Below are positions 17,412 to 28,000 of a stretch of DNA of 53,589 nt, piece after piece. Made by a program: the position numbers and the translations under genes. The stretch comes from Planctomycetota bacterium (GTDB lineage: Bacteria; Planctomycetota; UBA1135; GCA-002686595), in contig JAPLOF010000032.1 of assembly GCA_026692665.1 (NCBI GenBank), positions 1 to 53,589 on the forward strand, given 5' to 3'. The notes below the pieces were generated by a model that was not told the origin of the DNA, did not search any database, and saw nothing but the letters and a program-made list of their open reading frames with translations. Numbering within the stretch: the first letter of the stretch is position 1; the number at the start of each line of letters is the position of its first letter.

Positions 17412-17990
17412 CTACACCGGCGGGAGCGGACGCACCTCGATCTTCGGAGGGACGTCGCCCGACGGTTCGTCGCTGGGCGTGATCACGGGGACGTGGATGG
17501 GCGCGAGGAGCGCCGCCTCTCCGCCCGTGCCCGCGCTCGAAGCGCCCGGCAGCGACGGCGGGAACAGGCTCGCGCCCGTGTCCTCCACGAAGAGCGCCGA
17601 GCCGATTTCCGACCAGCTCGTGCGCGAGAAGTTCCCTTGGATCCAAAGCGCGTCGGTTCCGCGCGCGGCCACCTGATCCAGCGCGATCGTGCCCGTGCGG
17701 CGCCACGCGCCCCCGGTCCAACTCGCGACTTCGAAGCGGATGCCGGTGAGGAGCTGCGTCGGGAAGTTCCACGACAGGTCGCAGCCCGGCGCGAGAGTGC
17801 GCCAGAGGAGCGTGCCGCCGCTCTCGAACAGGAGCACCTGGTTGGTGCCGGAGAAGTTGCGCGCGAAGAAGCGCGTGCTCGTCACGCTGATCCCGACCTC
17901 GACGGGCTCCGGAGCGGTGCCCTCCTCGACGGCGGAGATCGGGACGGAGAGCGCCACGATCGTGGCGAGCGCGACAAACTTCTTGAGCAT
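17412..17990 (-). CDS. Secreted protein of unknown function
   Basis: A 192-residue protein with a clear signal peptide (MLKKF, a hydrophobic core, then a small-residue cleavage site near residue 20). The mature domain of about 125 residues is rich in aromatic and hydroxyl residues with alternating strand pattern (FFARNFSG, LLFESGGTLLW, DLSWNFPTQL), suggesting a beta-sandwich. The last 50 residues are Pro/Ser/Gly-rich and probably disordered, ending LPPV. No family is recognised. It is followed by a possible terminator and is about 210 bp from the broken CHAT gene on the same strand, so it is probably its own transcription unit. Confidence 0.75.
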   Translation of the reverse strand: MLKKFVALATIVALSVPISAVEEGTAPEPVEVGISVTSTRFFARNFSGTNQVLLFESGGTLLWRTLAPGCDLSWNFPTQLLTGIRFEVASWTGGAWRRTGTIALDQVAARGTDALWIQGNFSRTSWSEIGSALFVEDTGASLFPPSLPGASSAGTGGEAALLAPIHVPVITPSDEPSGDVPPKIEVRPLPPV

Positions 17991-18204
17991 CGGTGCGGCC
18001 TCGGTGTGCCGCGGGACAGGGAGCCCGTCGGCGGGGCTTCCATCGGCACGCCGCTCCCCGACCTTGAGAGTCGTTCACGCCGGAGGCTGGGCGCCCGGGC
18101 GGGGAGGGCGGATGCCTGCGTCACCGGCTCGGCCGGAAAGGACTTCCGGATCCGTGTCTCGAGCCCCGATCACCACCGCCCCGGAATGGGCCGCCCGGCC
18201 CGGA
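17991..18204. other. Non-coding gap
   Basis: I see no gene here. A short hairpin CCGGAA-AGGAC-TTCCGG (18133-18149) lies about 55 bp beyond the stop of the broken CHAT gene on the minus strand and could act as a weak terminator. Confidence 0.4.
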
Positions 18205-20614
18205 TCAATCGCGGCCGACGAACCGGAACGCGGCCCACTCGCAGACGGGCGTTCCGTCGCGCTTCAGTGCGTCGCGCGCGCGCGATGCCGCCAGGGAGGG
18301 CCGAGCGCCGGAGGCGAGCTCGCGGTGAAACGCCTCGGACCAGCGTCGTGCCGCTCCGTCCTCGACGGGCCACAGGGTGACGCACAGGTTGCGCGTGCCC
18401 GATGCGAGGAATGCGTTCGCGACGCTGGCCAAGGCCTGGGAGTCGACGAAGCGTCCCTCCGCCGTCTCGCAGGCGGCGAGGACCGCCAGCGGCAACCGCG
18501 GTTCGAGCGCACGTGCTCTCGCCGCAGCCGTGCACGAGGTGCGTGGCGACGTGCAGCGCGCGACCGCTCTTCAGCGCGTCGAGGAGCGCCAGGCGGTCGA
18601 ACGCGTCGCCCGTGCGCGGCGTGGTGCCCAGGAGCGCCGCGATCGCCTCCACCTCGGCGCGCGCGCCCGGCAGCACGCTCTCACCCTCGGTCGAGCTCGG
18701 ATCCCCGAGGATGGACCAGGCCGCGAAGTCCGTCGTGGCCGGGGCGGGCCCCGGCTCTGCGGTGGCGAGTCCGGGGAGCACGGCGAGCGGTCCCTGGTCG
18801 CCCAGGTCCGTCAAGTCGAACGGCATGCGCTCCAGCGGGCCGTGCGCGAGCAGGAGCAGGCGCCCCGGTCCGGCGACGCGCTCGCGCAGGGCCTGCGGCA
18901 CGACGCGCGCCTCGATCTCGGAGGCCAGCTTGCGCGCGCGCGCCGCGTCGCCCGTGATCGCGGCTTCGCGCACGCGGCGCATGGCGTCCTGGAGCACCTC
19001 GCGCCCGAGCGGGATCGCGACCGCGGTCGCCGTGCCGTCCGAAGCGACGTGCGCGCAGACCGTCGTGTCGGCGCCGACGATCCAGGTGAGGAGTCCGCGC
19101 TCGAAGCTCGAGGACCAGGCGCGCAGGTCGGCGTCCGTGATCGCCGCATCGCCGCGGCTGCGCAGCGCGCGCGCTTGGATCTCCTCGGCCATGCGCACGG
19201 CCTCGAATGGGCGGCCCTGTCGCGTCAACGCCTCGGCCAGCAGCGCCACGGTCTCCAGGCCGACGACCTCGCCGAAGACCGCACCGTCGTCCGTGCGCGA
19301 GAGGCGCGCTTCGAGCGCGTGCCCCAGCTCGAGGGCCCCGCGCAGCGCAGACTCCGCGCGCACCGCGTCGCCCAGCGCCAGGTGAGCCGCGCCGATCGTG
19401 TACGCGCGCTGGGCCCGCGCCAGGGACGCGCACTCCGTGTCGACGAGCGGTGCGGCGAGTTCCAGCGCGCCCGCCGCGTCGCCTCGGCAGAGCGCCGACT
19501 GCGCGCGCCAGATGGCGGCCTCGACCTGCGCGCAGTCGACGCCGGTGTCCGTGGCGGGCGCGATGCGCACCTCGCGGAAGTGGGCCTCGGCCTCCTCGCT
19601 GCGCCCGAGCCGCTGCAGCGCGCTCCCGTAGAGGAAATGCCACTGGCTCCGCTCGCGCGCCTCTGCGGGCGGGTTCGCGGAGAGGAACTCCACCGCCGCG
19701 TCCCCTTCGTCGTCGGCCAGGAGCAACGCGGCCCACCGGCGCGCCAGCCACCAGTCGTCCTTGGGCTCGCGGATCGCGGCCAGGTCGCGCAGGAGCTCGC
19801 GCTGTTCCGGGATGTCGCCCGCGCTCTCGGCCACCGCGATCAGGCCGCGCAGCGCGAGTACGCGGTAGACGTCGCTCTCGACGCGATCGGCGAGGTCCAG
19901 GCAGTCCTCGAAACCGCCGCGCGCCGCCGACACGTTGCCGCGGGCGTCCTCGACGCGCGCGAGCAGCCACACGGGCTCGAGCGTCGGCGTCAGGAGTCCG
20001 GCACGGGCGAAGATCGCCAGGGACTCGCGCGCGCGAGCCTCGGCGCGCGCGAGGAACTCCACGCGCTCGGCCTGCGTGAGCGCCGCGTCCACACGTGCGC
20101 GCTGCTCGTCCAGCACGGCCGCGAGAGCCAGCGCGCGCGCCGCGGGCGTCGGGTCGGAGGCCGCGCGGCGCTCGACGATCAGCGCCTCGAGATCGGTCAG
20201 GATCTGCGCGCGCCGGGCGGGCCAGACGGCACGGTCGAGAGCACCGGCCGCGGCCACCTCGGCGCGCAGCGTTTCGTAGCGCGTTTCCGCCGCGAGCCCC
20301 GCGCGACGTTCGTCGGAGGGAACTCCGCGATAGAACGCGACGACGTCGCGCGCGTCCTCGCGTCGCAGCCGAGCCATGCGCTCGGCGCGCTCGACGAGCC
20401 GCGGGAGCGCGGCGTCGTCTCCCGCACGGAACTCGCGCAGCGAGTCCGCGAAGCCCTGGCGTTCGACTGCGAGATCGAGCACCGGCTCGGTTTGCATCCG
20501 GTTCCAGACCGGAACCGGCTCGCGCGGAGCGTTCGACGCCGCGAGCCCACGCCACGCGCCCGGCGCGGCGACGAAGGCCGCGAGCAGCACGACACGCGCC
20601 GCGGTCGGAGCCAC
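18205..20614 (-). pseudogene. TPR-CHAT protein, frameshifted and internally deleted inside the CHAT domain
   Basis: The frame starts at a GTG at 20614 and encodes an N-terminal hydrophobic segment, about 450 residues of TPR-type helices, then the start of a CHAT domain (LLLAHGPLERMPFDL and LHVATHLVHG with His692). The second catalytic block (VLAACETAEG), the TLWPVED motif and the normal end (WAAFRFVGRD, stop at 18205) lie in another frame. Between the His and Cys codons (18541 and 18471) only 67 nt remain: 22 codons plus one base. The two intact paralogues in this window both have 80 residues between those sites. This points to a deletion with frameshift near 18500-18530. The first frame runs on to 18170 with unrelated residues. 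A sequencing indel alone would not explain the missing segment. It is the third gene of the sigma/anti-sigma operon. Confidence 0.8.
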
Positions 20615-20620
20615 TGCGAC

Positions 20621-21823
20621 CTACCGACCCGGCGTGCGGCCGAGGTACGCGTCGCGCTCCGGGGAGGGCGGCAGAGTGCGCGCCAGTGCCCGCGCATCGG
20701 CCCGGAATCCGCGCGCGTCGAGCAGGGCGACGGCGCGGACGCCGGCGTCCGGTCCGCCGCTCTCCAGGATCGCGGCGAGTTCGCGGAGCACGGCCTCGGC
20801 GGGGACGACCTCGAAGTCGCGGCTGCCGAGCTCGACGTCGAGCCCGCGTTCGCGCGTCCAGGCCTTCCAGGTGTAGTGGCCCGCGGCGAAGAGCACGGGG
20901 CTCGCGCTGGCGGCCGAGGTGGGGGACCACTCCGCCACCGCCGTCGGCGCGTCGAACGCGCCGCCTTCGGTGCGGAAGACCTGCAGGCGGTAGCCCGCGG
21001 CGTCCGCGCTGCCCAGGCGCGCGGTCGGCCCGAGTTCGAACGGGATCGCCGTGGCGAGCGCCGGCGCGACTCGGGCCAGGCTCTCCGAGCGCTCGAGGAT
21101 GCGGCCGCGCGGCCACAGGAGCGCGTCGGCCGTCTCGCCGCGCAAGAGCGGCGCAGCGGGCCAGGCCGCGCGCGTCGTCGTCGGGGTGAAGGCGCGCCAC
21201 ACGCCGATCGCCAGCACGATGGCGGCCGCGGCCGCGATCGGGACGAGGACCCGGCGCATCGGGAACCGACGGATCGGCGCCGGCTGGTCGTGGCTCGTGT
21301 CGGGAGCCGCGTCGACGGATTCGTCCAGGCCGAGGATCAGCGGGGAAGGCGGCGCCGTGGCCAGCGTCGCGACGAAGCTGTCGCACGACGCACACGCGGC
21401 GAGGTGGCGGTCGATCGCCAACTGACGGTCGCGGCGCAGCGGGCTCGCGCCCGGCCCCGCGGCGAAGTCGTAGAGTTCGTCTGCACTCGGGCAGGCGAGG
21501 GAAGCGGGCCCCGGTCCATGTTCGCCGTTCTGGGTCCGGGCGACGATCGAGTCCGCAGCGCGTTGCCGCAACCAGCCATCGGCACGCTGCAAGGTGTCCA
21601 GCCGCCCCCCGTGCTCCGGGTGCTCGGCGAGCAGCCTCAGGATCTGCTCGCTCTGCTCGTCCCAGTGCAACAGGGCGTCGTGGGCGGCCTTCGGATCGTT
21701 TTGGAGGTCGGCGGGGGAGAACCGGGGCCCGTTCGAAGTGTTCTTCATCGCCGCCCTCAAGTCCGATGCCGCCCGCGGGAACGGGTCCTTGCGATCCGGA
21801 ATTTCCGGGGTTTCGCCGTTCAT
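20621..21823 (-). CDS. Membrane anti-sigma factor with zinc-binding (ZAS-type) motif
   Basis: The ATG at 21823 overlaps the stop of the sigma gene (ATGA), giving 400 residues. The cytoplasmic part has HLAACASC, the H-x3-C-x2-C pattern of zinc-binding anti-sigma domains, following a CPSADELYDFA segment typical of these proteins. One transmembrane helix follows (VLVPIAAAAAIVLAIGVW). The extracytoplasmic part is beta-rich (FELGPTARLG, YRLQVFR, HYTWKAW) and ends in a helical segment. It should hold the ECF sigma factor at the membrane until a signal arrives. The downstream CHAT gene starts 6 bp after the stop, so all three genes form one operon. Confidence 0.87.
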   Translation of the reverse strand: MNGETPEIPDRKDPFPRAASDLRAAMKNTSNGPRFSPADLQNDPKAAHDALLHWDEQSEQILRLLAEHPEHGGRLDTLQRADGWLRQRAADSIVARTQNGEHGPGPASLACPSADELYDFAAGPGASPLRRDRQLAIDRHLAACASCDSFVATLATAPPSPLILGLDESVDAAPDTSHDQPAPIRRFPMRRVLVPIAAAAAIVLAIGVWRAFTPTTTRAAWPAAPLLRGETADALLWPRGRILERSESLARVAPALATAIPFELGPTARLGSADAAGYRLQVFRTEGGAFDAPTAVAEWSPTSAASASPVLFAAGHYTWKAWTRERGLDVELGSRDFEVVPAEAVLRELAAILESGGPDAGVRAVALLDARGFRADARALARTLPPSPERDAYLGRTPGR

Positions 21824-22398
21824 CGCACCGCCTCCTCGATCGCGAAGTCGTTGAGCAGGACGCGCCTCAGGCCGGTGGCCGCCCGCTTGAGCCGGTACTT
21901 GGTCTGCTCCACCGAGATCCCGAGTTGCTCGCCGATTTCGACCAAGGTGCGCGCGTCCACGTATCTTAACGTCAAAAGGAGTTGATCTTCCTGTTCCAGG
22001 TGGGCCATCCCGCGCTGGACCAGGACGCCGATCTCCTCCGTGCCGGCCTCCTCGCCGGGCCCCGGGCTCTGGTCCGCTCGTTCGGGCACCTTGTCCCCGA
22101 CGGGGGTCAGCTTGGGCGTCCGCCGGGAGCTGGTCTTGCGCTTCAGGTCGACGCAGCGGCACCAGGTGACGCGATAGAGCCACGTTCCGAACGAGCCCTT
22201 CTCGGGATCGAAGCTGCCCGCGTCGATGCGCTCGAGGACGTACAGAACGACCTCCTGGTGCAGGTCTTCCCGGGCCGAGGGGTCGGACTCGAAGTTGCCG
22301 ATGCAATGGAAGAAGAGGGACCGATACCGCTCCAGGAGCGTGCACACGGCCTCCTCGCGACGCTCGCGGAGTCCCGCGACGAGTTCCTGCTCTTCCAA
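21820..22398 (-). CDS. ECF-family RNA polymerase sigma factor
   Basis: A 192-residue sigma factor. Region 2 is at about residues 18-85 (REDLHQEVVLYVLERI, GSFGTWLYRVTWCRCVDLKRK). Region 4 is at about 128-180, with the helix-turn-helix TLVEIGEQLGISVEQTKYRLKR. The start appears to be TTG at 22398; no ATG or GTG occurs between it and the in-frame upstream stop (TGA at 22443-22441), and Shine-Dalgarno-like GGGGAGG lies too far upstream (about 25 nt), so the true start is somewhat uncertain. It directs transcription of a regulon released by the overlapping anti-sigma gene. Autoregulation is likely but no promoter could be proved. Confidence 0.87.
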   Translation of the reverse strand: MEEQELVAGLRERREEAVCTLLERYRSLFFHCIGNFESDPSAREDLHQEVVLYVLERIDAGSFDPEKGSFGTWLYRVTWCRCVDLKRKTSSRRTPKLTPVGDKVPERADQSPGPGEEAGTEEIGVLVQRGMAHLEQEDQLLLTLRYVDARTLVEIGEQLGISVEQTKYRLKRAATGLRRVLLNDFAIEEAVR

Positions 22399-22521
22399 GC
22401 GTTGGGGGGTGTGGGCAGTCCTCCCCGGTTCCTTCGTATCTCACCCTCCGCTGGGGTGCAAGGTGCGGCGCCCCTCCAGGCTCCAGGCAGACCCGCGCGG
22501 CGGACGATGGACGGAGGGTCG
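22399..22521. promoter_or_regulatory. Divergent regulatory gap between sigma operon and HDOD gene
   Basis: This 123-bp segment must hold the promoters of both divergent units. It contains CACC/GGTG inverted bases around CTCCGCTGG near 22443 and two nearby copies of CCTCCAGGCTCCAGG-like sequence. On the minus strand a GGAACC hexamer resembles an ECF -35 element but lies very close to the start codon. No convincing complete promoter could be assigned. Confidence 0.3.
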
Positions 22522-23370
22522 ATGAGCCCTTCCCTGGCACTCCCCCTCGAGGTGCACGCGCCGCTCGAGAGGTACCTGTTCGAGCACCTCGAGCTGCCGA
22601 TCCTCCCCGAGGCGGCGGCCCGGATCCTGGCCTTGTGCGAGGACGGGAACTCCGACGCGCGCGACATCCAGGCGGTGCTCGAGCGGGACCCGGCGCTGGC
22701 GTCCCACGTCCTGCGCATCGCGAACTCGGCGATGTTCGCCCCGATCGAGCCGATCGTCTCGCTCCAGCAGGCCGTCAGCCGGCTCGGGATGACCGCGATC
22801 CGGAACCTGGCGCTGGCCGTCTCCCTGCAGGGCCGCCTGTTCTGCAGCAAGCAGCACGAAGAACTCACGCGCCAGATGTGGGCGCACTCCGCGCTCACCG
22901 CCGTGTACGCGCGCGAAGTCGCGCGCCGGCTGCGCCGGAACGGCGAGGTCGCGTTCCTCTGGGGGCTGATGCACGACGTCGGCCGTCCCCTCGTGCTCCA
23001 GGCGGCGATCGAGAAGCCGGAGCTCCTCGCGGTCGACGGCGAGCCCGTGCGGCTCCTGGAAGCCGCGATGGACGTCTTCCACGCGCCGGTCGGGTCCCAC
23101 CTCGTGAAAGCCTGGGGGCTGCCCACTTCGATCTCCGCGGTCGTGGCCAGTCACCACGATCCGGCCACGGCGCAGGAGCACGTGCGCGAGGCGCGGATCC
23201 TGCGCCTCGCCGACGTCCTCGCGCACTGGGCGCTGGAGGAGGCCCTCGATGCCGAGGACTTCCCCCGCGACGAGCCGGAGATCGCGGGACTCGGGCTGAC
23301 GGACGGCGACGTGAGCGTCCTCCTGGGCCTGCGGCAGCAGGTGCTCACCTGGGCTCTGGCCTTCGGCTGA
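22522..23370 (+). CDS. HDOD-domain signalling protein
   Basis: The ATG at 22522 is chosen because GGAGG lies 4 bp before it; an in-frame ATG at 22507 is the alternative. This gives 282 residues. The HDOD domain fills most of the protein: LPILPEAAARIL, IQAVLERDPALASHVLRIANSA, ISSLQQA-like SLQQAVSRLGMTAIRNLALA, then HSALTAVYAREVARRL, GLMHDVGRPL and ASHHDP. HDOD proteins are non-catalytic relatives of HD-domain phosphohydrolases that act in two-component, chemotaxis and biofilm pathways. Here an HD pair (MHDVG) is kept, but I cannot tell whether it binds metal. It is divergent from the ECF operon and convergent with the aminopeptidase gene. Confidence 0.88.
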   Translation: MSPSLALPLEVHAPLERYLFEHLELPILPEAAARILALCEDGNSDARDIQAVLERDPALASHVLRIANSAMFAPIEPIVSLQQAVSRLGMTAIRNLALAVSLQGRLFCSKQHEELTRQMWAHSALTAVYAREVARRLRRNGEVAFLWGLMHDVGRPLVLQAAIEKPELLAVDGEPVRLLEAAMDVFHAPVGSHLVKAWGLPTSISAVVASHHDPATAQEHVREARILRLADVLAHWALEEALDAEDFPRDEPEIAGLGLTDGDVSVLLGLRQQVLTWALAFG

Positions 23371-23429
23371 CGTCCGCGAGTCGACGGACGGATCCGTCCC
23401 CGCGGCGGCTCCGGTGGCGCTCGCGGACG
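23371..23429. terminator. Palindromic region between convergent genes
   Basis: CGTCCGCGAG (23371-23380) pairs with CTCGCGGACG (23420-23429), and a perfect 14-bp palindrome GGACGGATCCGTCC (23386-23399) lies inside. It sits exactly between two convergent genes, where a bidirectional terminator is expected, but no T-tract is present. Confidence 0.35.
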
Positions 23430-23430
23430 C

Positions 23431-24975
23431 TCAGCGCAGAGCCTGGAGCAGCGCGAGGAGCGGCCGCCCCGTCGGCCGTCCGTGCTGCCAGTCGCCGCCC
23501 TCCGTCGCGCTGCCACCGATGTCCACGTGCGTGAACGCGAGCGGCGCCTTCGAGTCGAGCGCGTGCTGGTCGAGGCCCGACGCGATCGCCAGGAACGCCA
23601 TCGGGAACTGGTGGCCGCGCGCGGTGCCGCTCGAGGGCAGGTTGTTGCACGACAGGACGTCGTCGGCCTTCGAGCGCGGAGCCACGAAGTCGAAATCCTC
23701 GCGGCGCAGGCGCGAAACCTCGAACGGGTCGCCCCACGCGTCGCCCACCTTCCCGAGCGACTCCGCGACGCCGGCCTTGCGGGCGGGGCCGTTGTCGAGC
23801 GCGATGTTGTACGGGCCGACCGCTCGGCCGGCGTGGCCGGTGAGTGTGGCGACGGAGAGGATGCGTGCGTCCTTCTCCTTCTGCGCGCGCCGGCGCAGGT
23901 GCGAGAGCAGGTCCGCCAGGACCAGTCGACCCTCGGCGTCCGTGTTCCCGATGCGCACGCGCACGCCAGCGTGACTCGTGACGATCTCGTCGGTGACGAA
24001 GGCTTCGCTGCCGATGCTGTTGCGGACGACGCCGAGTTCGGCGACGACGCGCACGCCCTTCAGGCCGAGCTTCGCGGCCGTCCACACGAGTCCCGCGACG
24101 GCCGCCGCGCCGCCCTTGTCGCGGCTCATCCCGGCCATGAAGCCGCCGGCCTTGATGTCGGCGCCGCCGGTGTCGTACGTGAGGCCCTTGCCGGCGAAGA
24201 GCAGCGTGCGCTCGATGCGGCCCTTGGGCTCGTACTCGAGCCGGATCACGCACGGGCGGTGCCGCGCGACCGGCTGCGACGCGCGCGCCACGGCGGAGAG
24301 CAGCGGGTAGTCGCGCTGCAGCGCCTCCCCCGTCACGACGCGGACCGTGACGGGGAGCCCCTTGAAGGCCTGCTTCACGTACTCGGCGAAGCGCGGCGCG
24401 GCCATGCGCTCCGGATCCGTGCCGCACAGGTCGCGCGCGATGCGCAGACCGCCTTCGATGGCCTCGATCTCGGCCGCGTCGCGCGCGCCGAACGCCGTGG
24501 GGGAGAGGAATCCGACGCTCGTCACGGGCTCCACCGCGGCCTCGCCCCGCGCTTCGCGGGCCTCGAGCGGTTCCCACAGAGAACCCAGCGCGGCCAACGC
24601 CGTGACGTGCGCCGCGTTCGCGTAGCGCGCCTCGCGCGGCGGGGCGCCGAGCACGACGAGCGGAGCCCGCGCGCCCGCGTCGCGTGCGCGGCGCACGCCG
24701 TTGCGCGCGGCCTCCGCGTAGCGGCGCACGTCGTCGTGGTCGCGCTGCACGGGACCCGTGGGCGCGATCACGAGCCTCTTGCCGGGCGCCGCGTCGCACG
24801 CGAGGACCGCGAGCTGCGCGCCCGCGCGCGCGTCGATTGCGCGCTGCGCATCGATCGCCGCGCGCCACGCGGCCGGCGCGTTGGAGAGGTCGTGAGTCAC
24901 GAGGATCGCGGCGTCGAAGCCGGACTTCGTGGCCTTGGCGAGGTCGGGAACGGGTGCGAGTCGGGGCGTGGGCAT
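23431..24975 (-). CDS. M17 family leucyl aminopeptidase, NPEPL1-like
   Basis: A 514-residue M17 metallo-aminopeptidase, which removes N-terminal residues from peptides using two metal ions. Visible ligands and catalytic residues: Lys263, Asp268 and Lys275 in GKGLTYDTGGADIK, Asp346 and Glu348 in NTDAEGR (344-350) with Arg350, and the DKGGAAAVAGL helix. The usual ENMPSG-type loop is replaced by VRNSIGSEAFVTDEI, which resembles the animal NPEPL1 branch (recalled, not searched). The N-terminal domain is less conserved, as usual. The gene follows the CHAT gene with a 51-bp gap on the same strand, so glnS, CHAT and this gene may form one transcript. It could process peptides made by the CHAT protease, but this is speculation. 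Confidence 0.9.
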   Translation of the reverse strand: MPTPRLAPVPDLAKATKSGFDAAILVTHDLSNAPAAWRAAIDAQRAIDARAGAQLAVLACDAAPGKRLVIAPTGPVQRDHDDVRRYAEAARNGVRRARDAGARAPLVVLGAPPREARYANAAHVTALAALGSLWEPLEAREARGEAAVEPVTSVGFLSPTAFGARDAAEIEAIEGGLRIARDLCGTDPERMAAPRFAEYVKQAFKGLPVTVRVVTGEALQRDYPLLSAVARASQPVARHRPCVIRLEYEPKGRIERTLLFAGKGLTYDTGGADIKAGGFMAGMSRDKGGAAAVAGLVWTAAKLGLKGVRVVAELGVVRNSIGSEAFVTDEIVTSHAGVRVRIGNTDAEGRLVLADLLSHLRRRAQKEKDARILSVATLTGHAGRAVGPYNIALDNGPARKAGVAESLGKVGDAWGDPFEVSRLRREDFDFVAPRSKADDVLSCNNLPSSGTARGHQFPMAFLAIASGLDQHALDSKAPLAFTHVDIGGSATEGGDWQHGRPTGRPLLALLQALR

Positions 24976-25026
24976 GGCAGTCGTCGAGGGCTCGAGGCTC
25001 GGGATGGTGGACTTCAGTGCAGCATT

Positions 25027-28000
25027 TCAGCGCGGATCGCCGGACAGGATCCACCCGGCCCAGTCGCGCGCCGGGCGACCGTTCCGCCGGAGGCTCATCT
25101 TGGCTTCCCACAGAGCCTGCGCCTTGTCCAGGCCTTCGACCCAGACGCGGACGTAGAAGTCCTCGAACAGCTCGCGCGTCGCCTCGTCGTCGACGCGCCA
25201 CAGGCTCGTGATCGCCGTGCGCGCGCCGGCGGCGTGCAGCGCCGCCTGCAGCGAGCGGAGTCCGAACCCCGCGCGCGCGACGCCGACGTTCGTCTCGCAG
25301 GCCGAGAGGACCGCGAGCTCGCAGCTCGCGAGGTCGGCCGAGAGGAGTTCCTCGGCCGTCAGGATGCCCGGTACGCGACCGTGCGCGTCGGCCCCGCGGT
25401 TCGCGCCGGCGAACGCGACTCCGCACAGCGCATAGGGCGCCATCCCCGTCACGACCGCGTGGGTGTCGAGGGCCGCGGAGACCGGCGCGCCGCGCGACCC
25501 GAGCGTCAACGCGCGCACGCTCTCGGCGGCGAAGTAGCCGTGCGTGGCCACGTGGACGAACCGCTTGCCGGCGACGGCGCGCTGGAAGCCGATCTTCGTG
25601 GCGTCGCGCCCGAGCAGCACCACGGGTGCGGTGTCGTACGACTCCTCGAAGAGCGCGCCGATCCGCTCCGCCTCCGCTCGCGTCTGGGGCAGGGGCGCCC
25701 AGTTCGAGCCCAGAGGTCCCGCGCGCGACGCGGCCTCCGCGACCTCCGGTTCCGGCTCGGGCGCTGCGTCCGCGCGCGGCTCGACCTGCGTCGCCGACGC
25801 CAGACCGGCCGCGGACGGCTCCCCGTCGATGCGCGCGTTGAACGATACGCCGCCGATCGCGAGGAGCCCCGGCGCCGCGTCCGACGGCGGCCGGCGCGAC
25901 ACGAGCCGCGCGAACGAGGACTCGACGACGATCCGCCGGCGGCCCCCGACGAGCCCAGCCGTCGCAGCCTCCGCCCCGGCGGCGCGCCGCGCGGGCAGCG
26001 CGTCGAGCGGCACGAGGTGCAGCGGGCCGTCGAGGCACACGTGAACGATGCGCGCATCCCCGAGCACGTCCTCGAGCGGATCGAGCACGAGTGCGCGGAG
26101 CGCTTCTCCCGCCGCGTCGGCGTCGTCCGCTTCGGCCGTCGCGGCGAGGCCGCGCTCCAGCGGGCGGCCGAGCGCGCTGCGCCAGCGCACGACGGCCGCT
26201 TCGACAGCCGCCTCGCTCCCGATGTCGACGCGGCTCAGCTTGCCGTCGGGCGCGACGACGAAAGCGGTGATCCGCTCTTCGCCGGGCGCACGGTCGAAGG
26301 CGCGCTCGAAGTGCGTGTACCGGCGGAATGCGACGGCCCGGGCGTCCGGTGCGAGAGCCGTCGCCACGTCCTCGACGCGGATCCAGGACGAACCCGCGTG
26401 CAGCCGGCGCGCGACCTCGCGCTCCGCTTCGTCGCGCGCCCGCACGAGGCCGGACATTTCCTTGCGGGCCGCTTCGAGGTCGGTCGCCTCGGACAGGGAC
26501 GCGACGCGGTCGTTCATGGCGCGGCGCGCGTCGCGCAGGCGCGCCAGCCCCGCATCGTCACCTCCGACGCCAAGGGGCGTGGGCTGCGCGTCGCGCGCGC
26601 GCATGGACTCGACCACCGCGAAGCAGGCCCGGTGGAGCGCGGGTGCGGACTCGAGCCGCGGCGCCAGGGAGAGGATCATTCGCACCGTGAGCGACTCGGC
26701 CTCGAGTCGTGCAGTCACCTCGCGCGCCGAGATCCCGACGAGTCCGCGCACGACGGCTTCCATCCGTTCGACGGCGACGCGGATCCACCTCTCGATCTCC
26801 GCGGGATCCTCCATCGACGCGGCGAGCCAGGCGAGGTTCACCGCGCTCGTGCCCCGATCCGGGTGCTCGAGGGGGAGGTTCGCGGCCTCGGCGGCAGCCC
26901 CGGCGAGGAGTTGCGCGCGGGCGGCCGCGAACTCGCCTTCGGCGGCGAGCGAGAGGCCCAGGCTGCGGCGGGCCTTGGCCACGGACGGATGGTCCGCGGG
27001 GTAGGCGCGCTCCAGGTCCGCGAGGATCGTTGTGCGCAGCTCGCGTGCCGAGCTCGCCTCGCCCGCGATGTCGAGGGTGATGGAGTGACTGCGGCGCGCC
27101 TCGACCAGGTGCGGGTGGTCGGCCGGCAACGTCCGCGACCAGGTCGCGAGCACGCGTTCCTCGAGCGCGAGGGCGGCGGCGAAGTCGCCGAGCTCGCGCC
27201 GCGCGGTGGCGAGGCTCAGGCGGTTCGACTGGAGGTCCGACGAGTCCTCGGGCTGCGTCGCCTCGAGCGCGGTCTGGACCTCCTCGTACAGGGCGCAGGC
27301 GGCGAACCAGTCCCCCGATATGGCGGCCGTGCCCGCCAGGTGATTCCGCACGAGCAGGAGCTCGGGATGGTCCGCGGGCAGCTGCGCCTCCCACACGCGC
27401 AGCACGCCCTCCTGGATCGCGCGCGCGCCCTCGAGGTCGCCCTGGTCCTGGAGCACGAGGCCCAGGTTCAGGCGCGTGCGCTGGACATCGGGATGCTCGA
27501 CCGGGAACTGGCGCTCGAGTCCCACCAGGGCCGCCTCGTACAGGCCGCGCGCGCGCTCGAGCTCGCCGAGCTCGTACGCCGTGCCGCCGACGAGGTTGCG
27601 CGTCGAGGGCAGGTCCGGGTCGTCGGGGTCGAGGCGCTCGAGGTTCTCGAGGGCCTTCGACTGGAGTTCCCAGGCTCGGCGGGGTTCCCCCATGTCCCCG
27701 AGCACGATCCCCAGGTTGATGCGTGCCTTCTGGAGCTCGGCGTCCTCGCCGCCGGCCGCGCGCTTCTCGTGCGCGGCGAGCACCAGCTCGAACAGCTCGC
27801 GGGCTTCGGGGAGGCGCCGCATGGACTGGAGCGTCGCCGCCAGGTTCCCCCGCGCCAACGTGAGAGCGTCCTCGTCGGGCGGAGTCGCGCGTTCCACCTC
27901 GTCCAGGATCTCGCGCTGCACAGCGAGCGCGCCCTCGAGATCGCCGAGGCCCCGGCGCACGACGGCGATGTTCCCGCGCGCGCGTCGGATCAGCTTGGCC

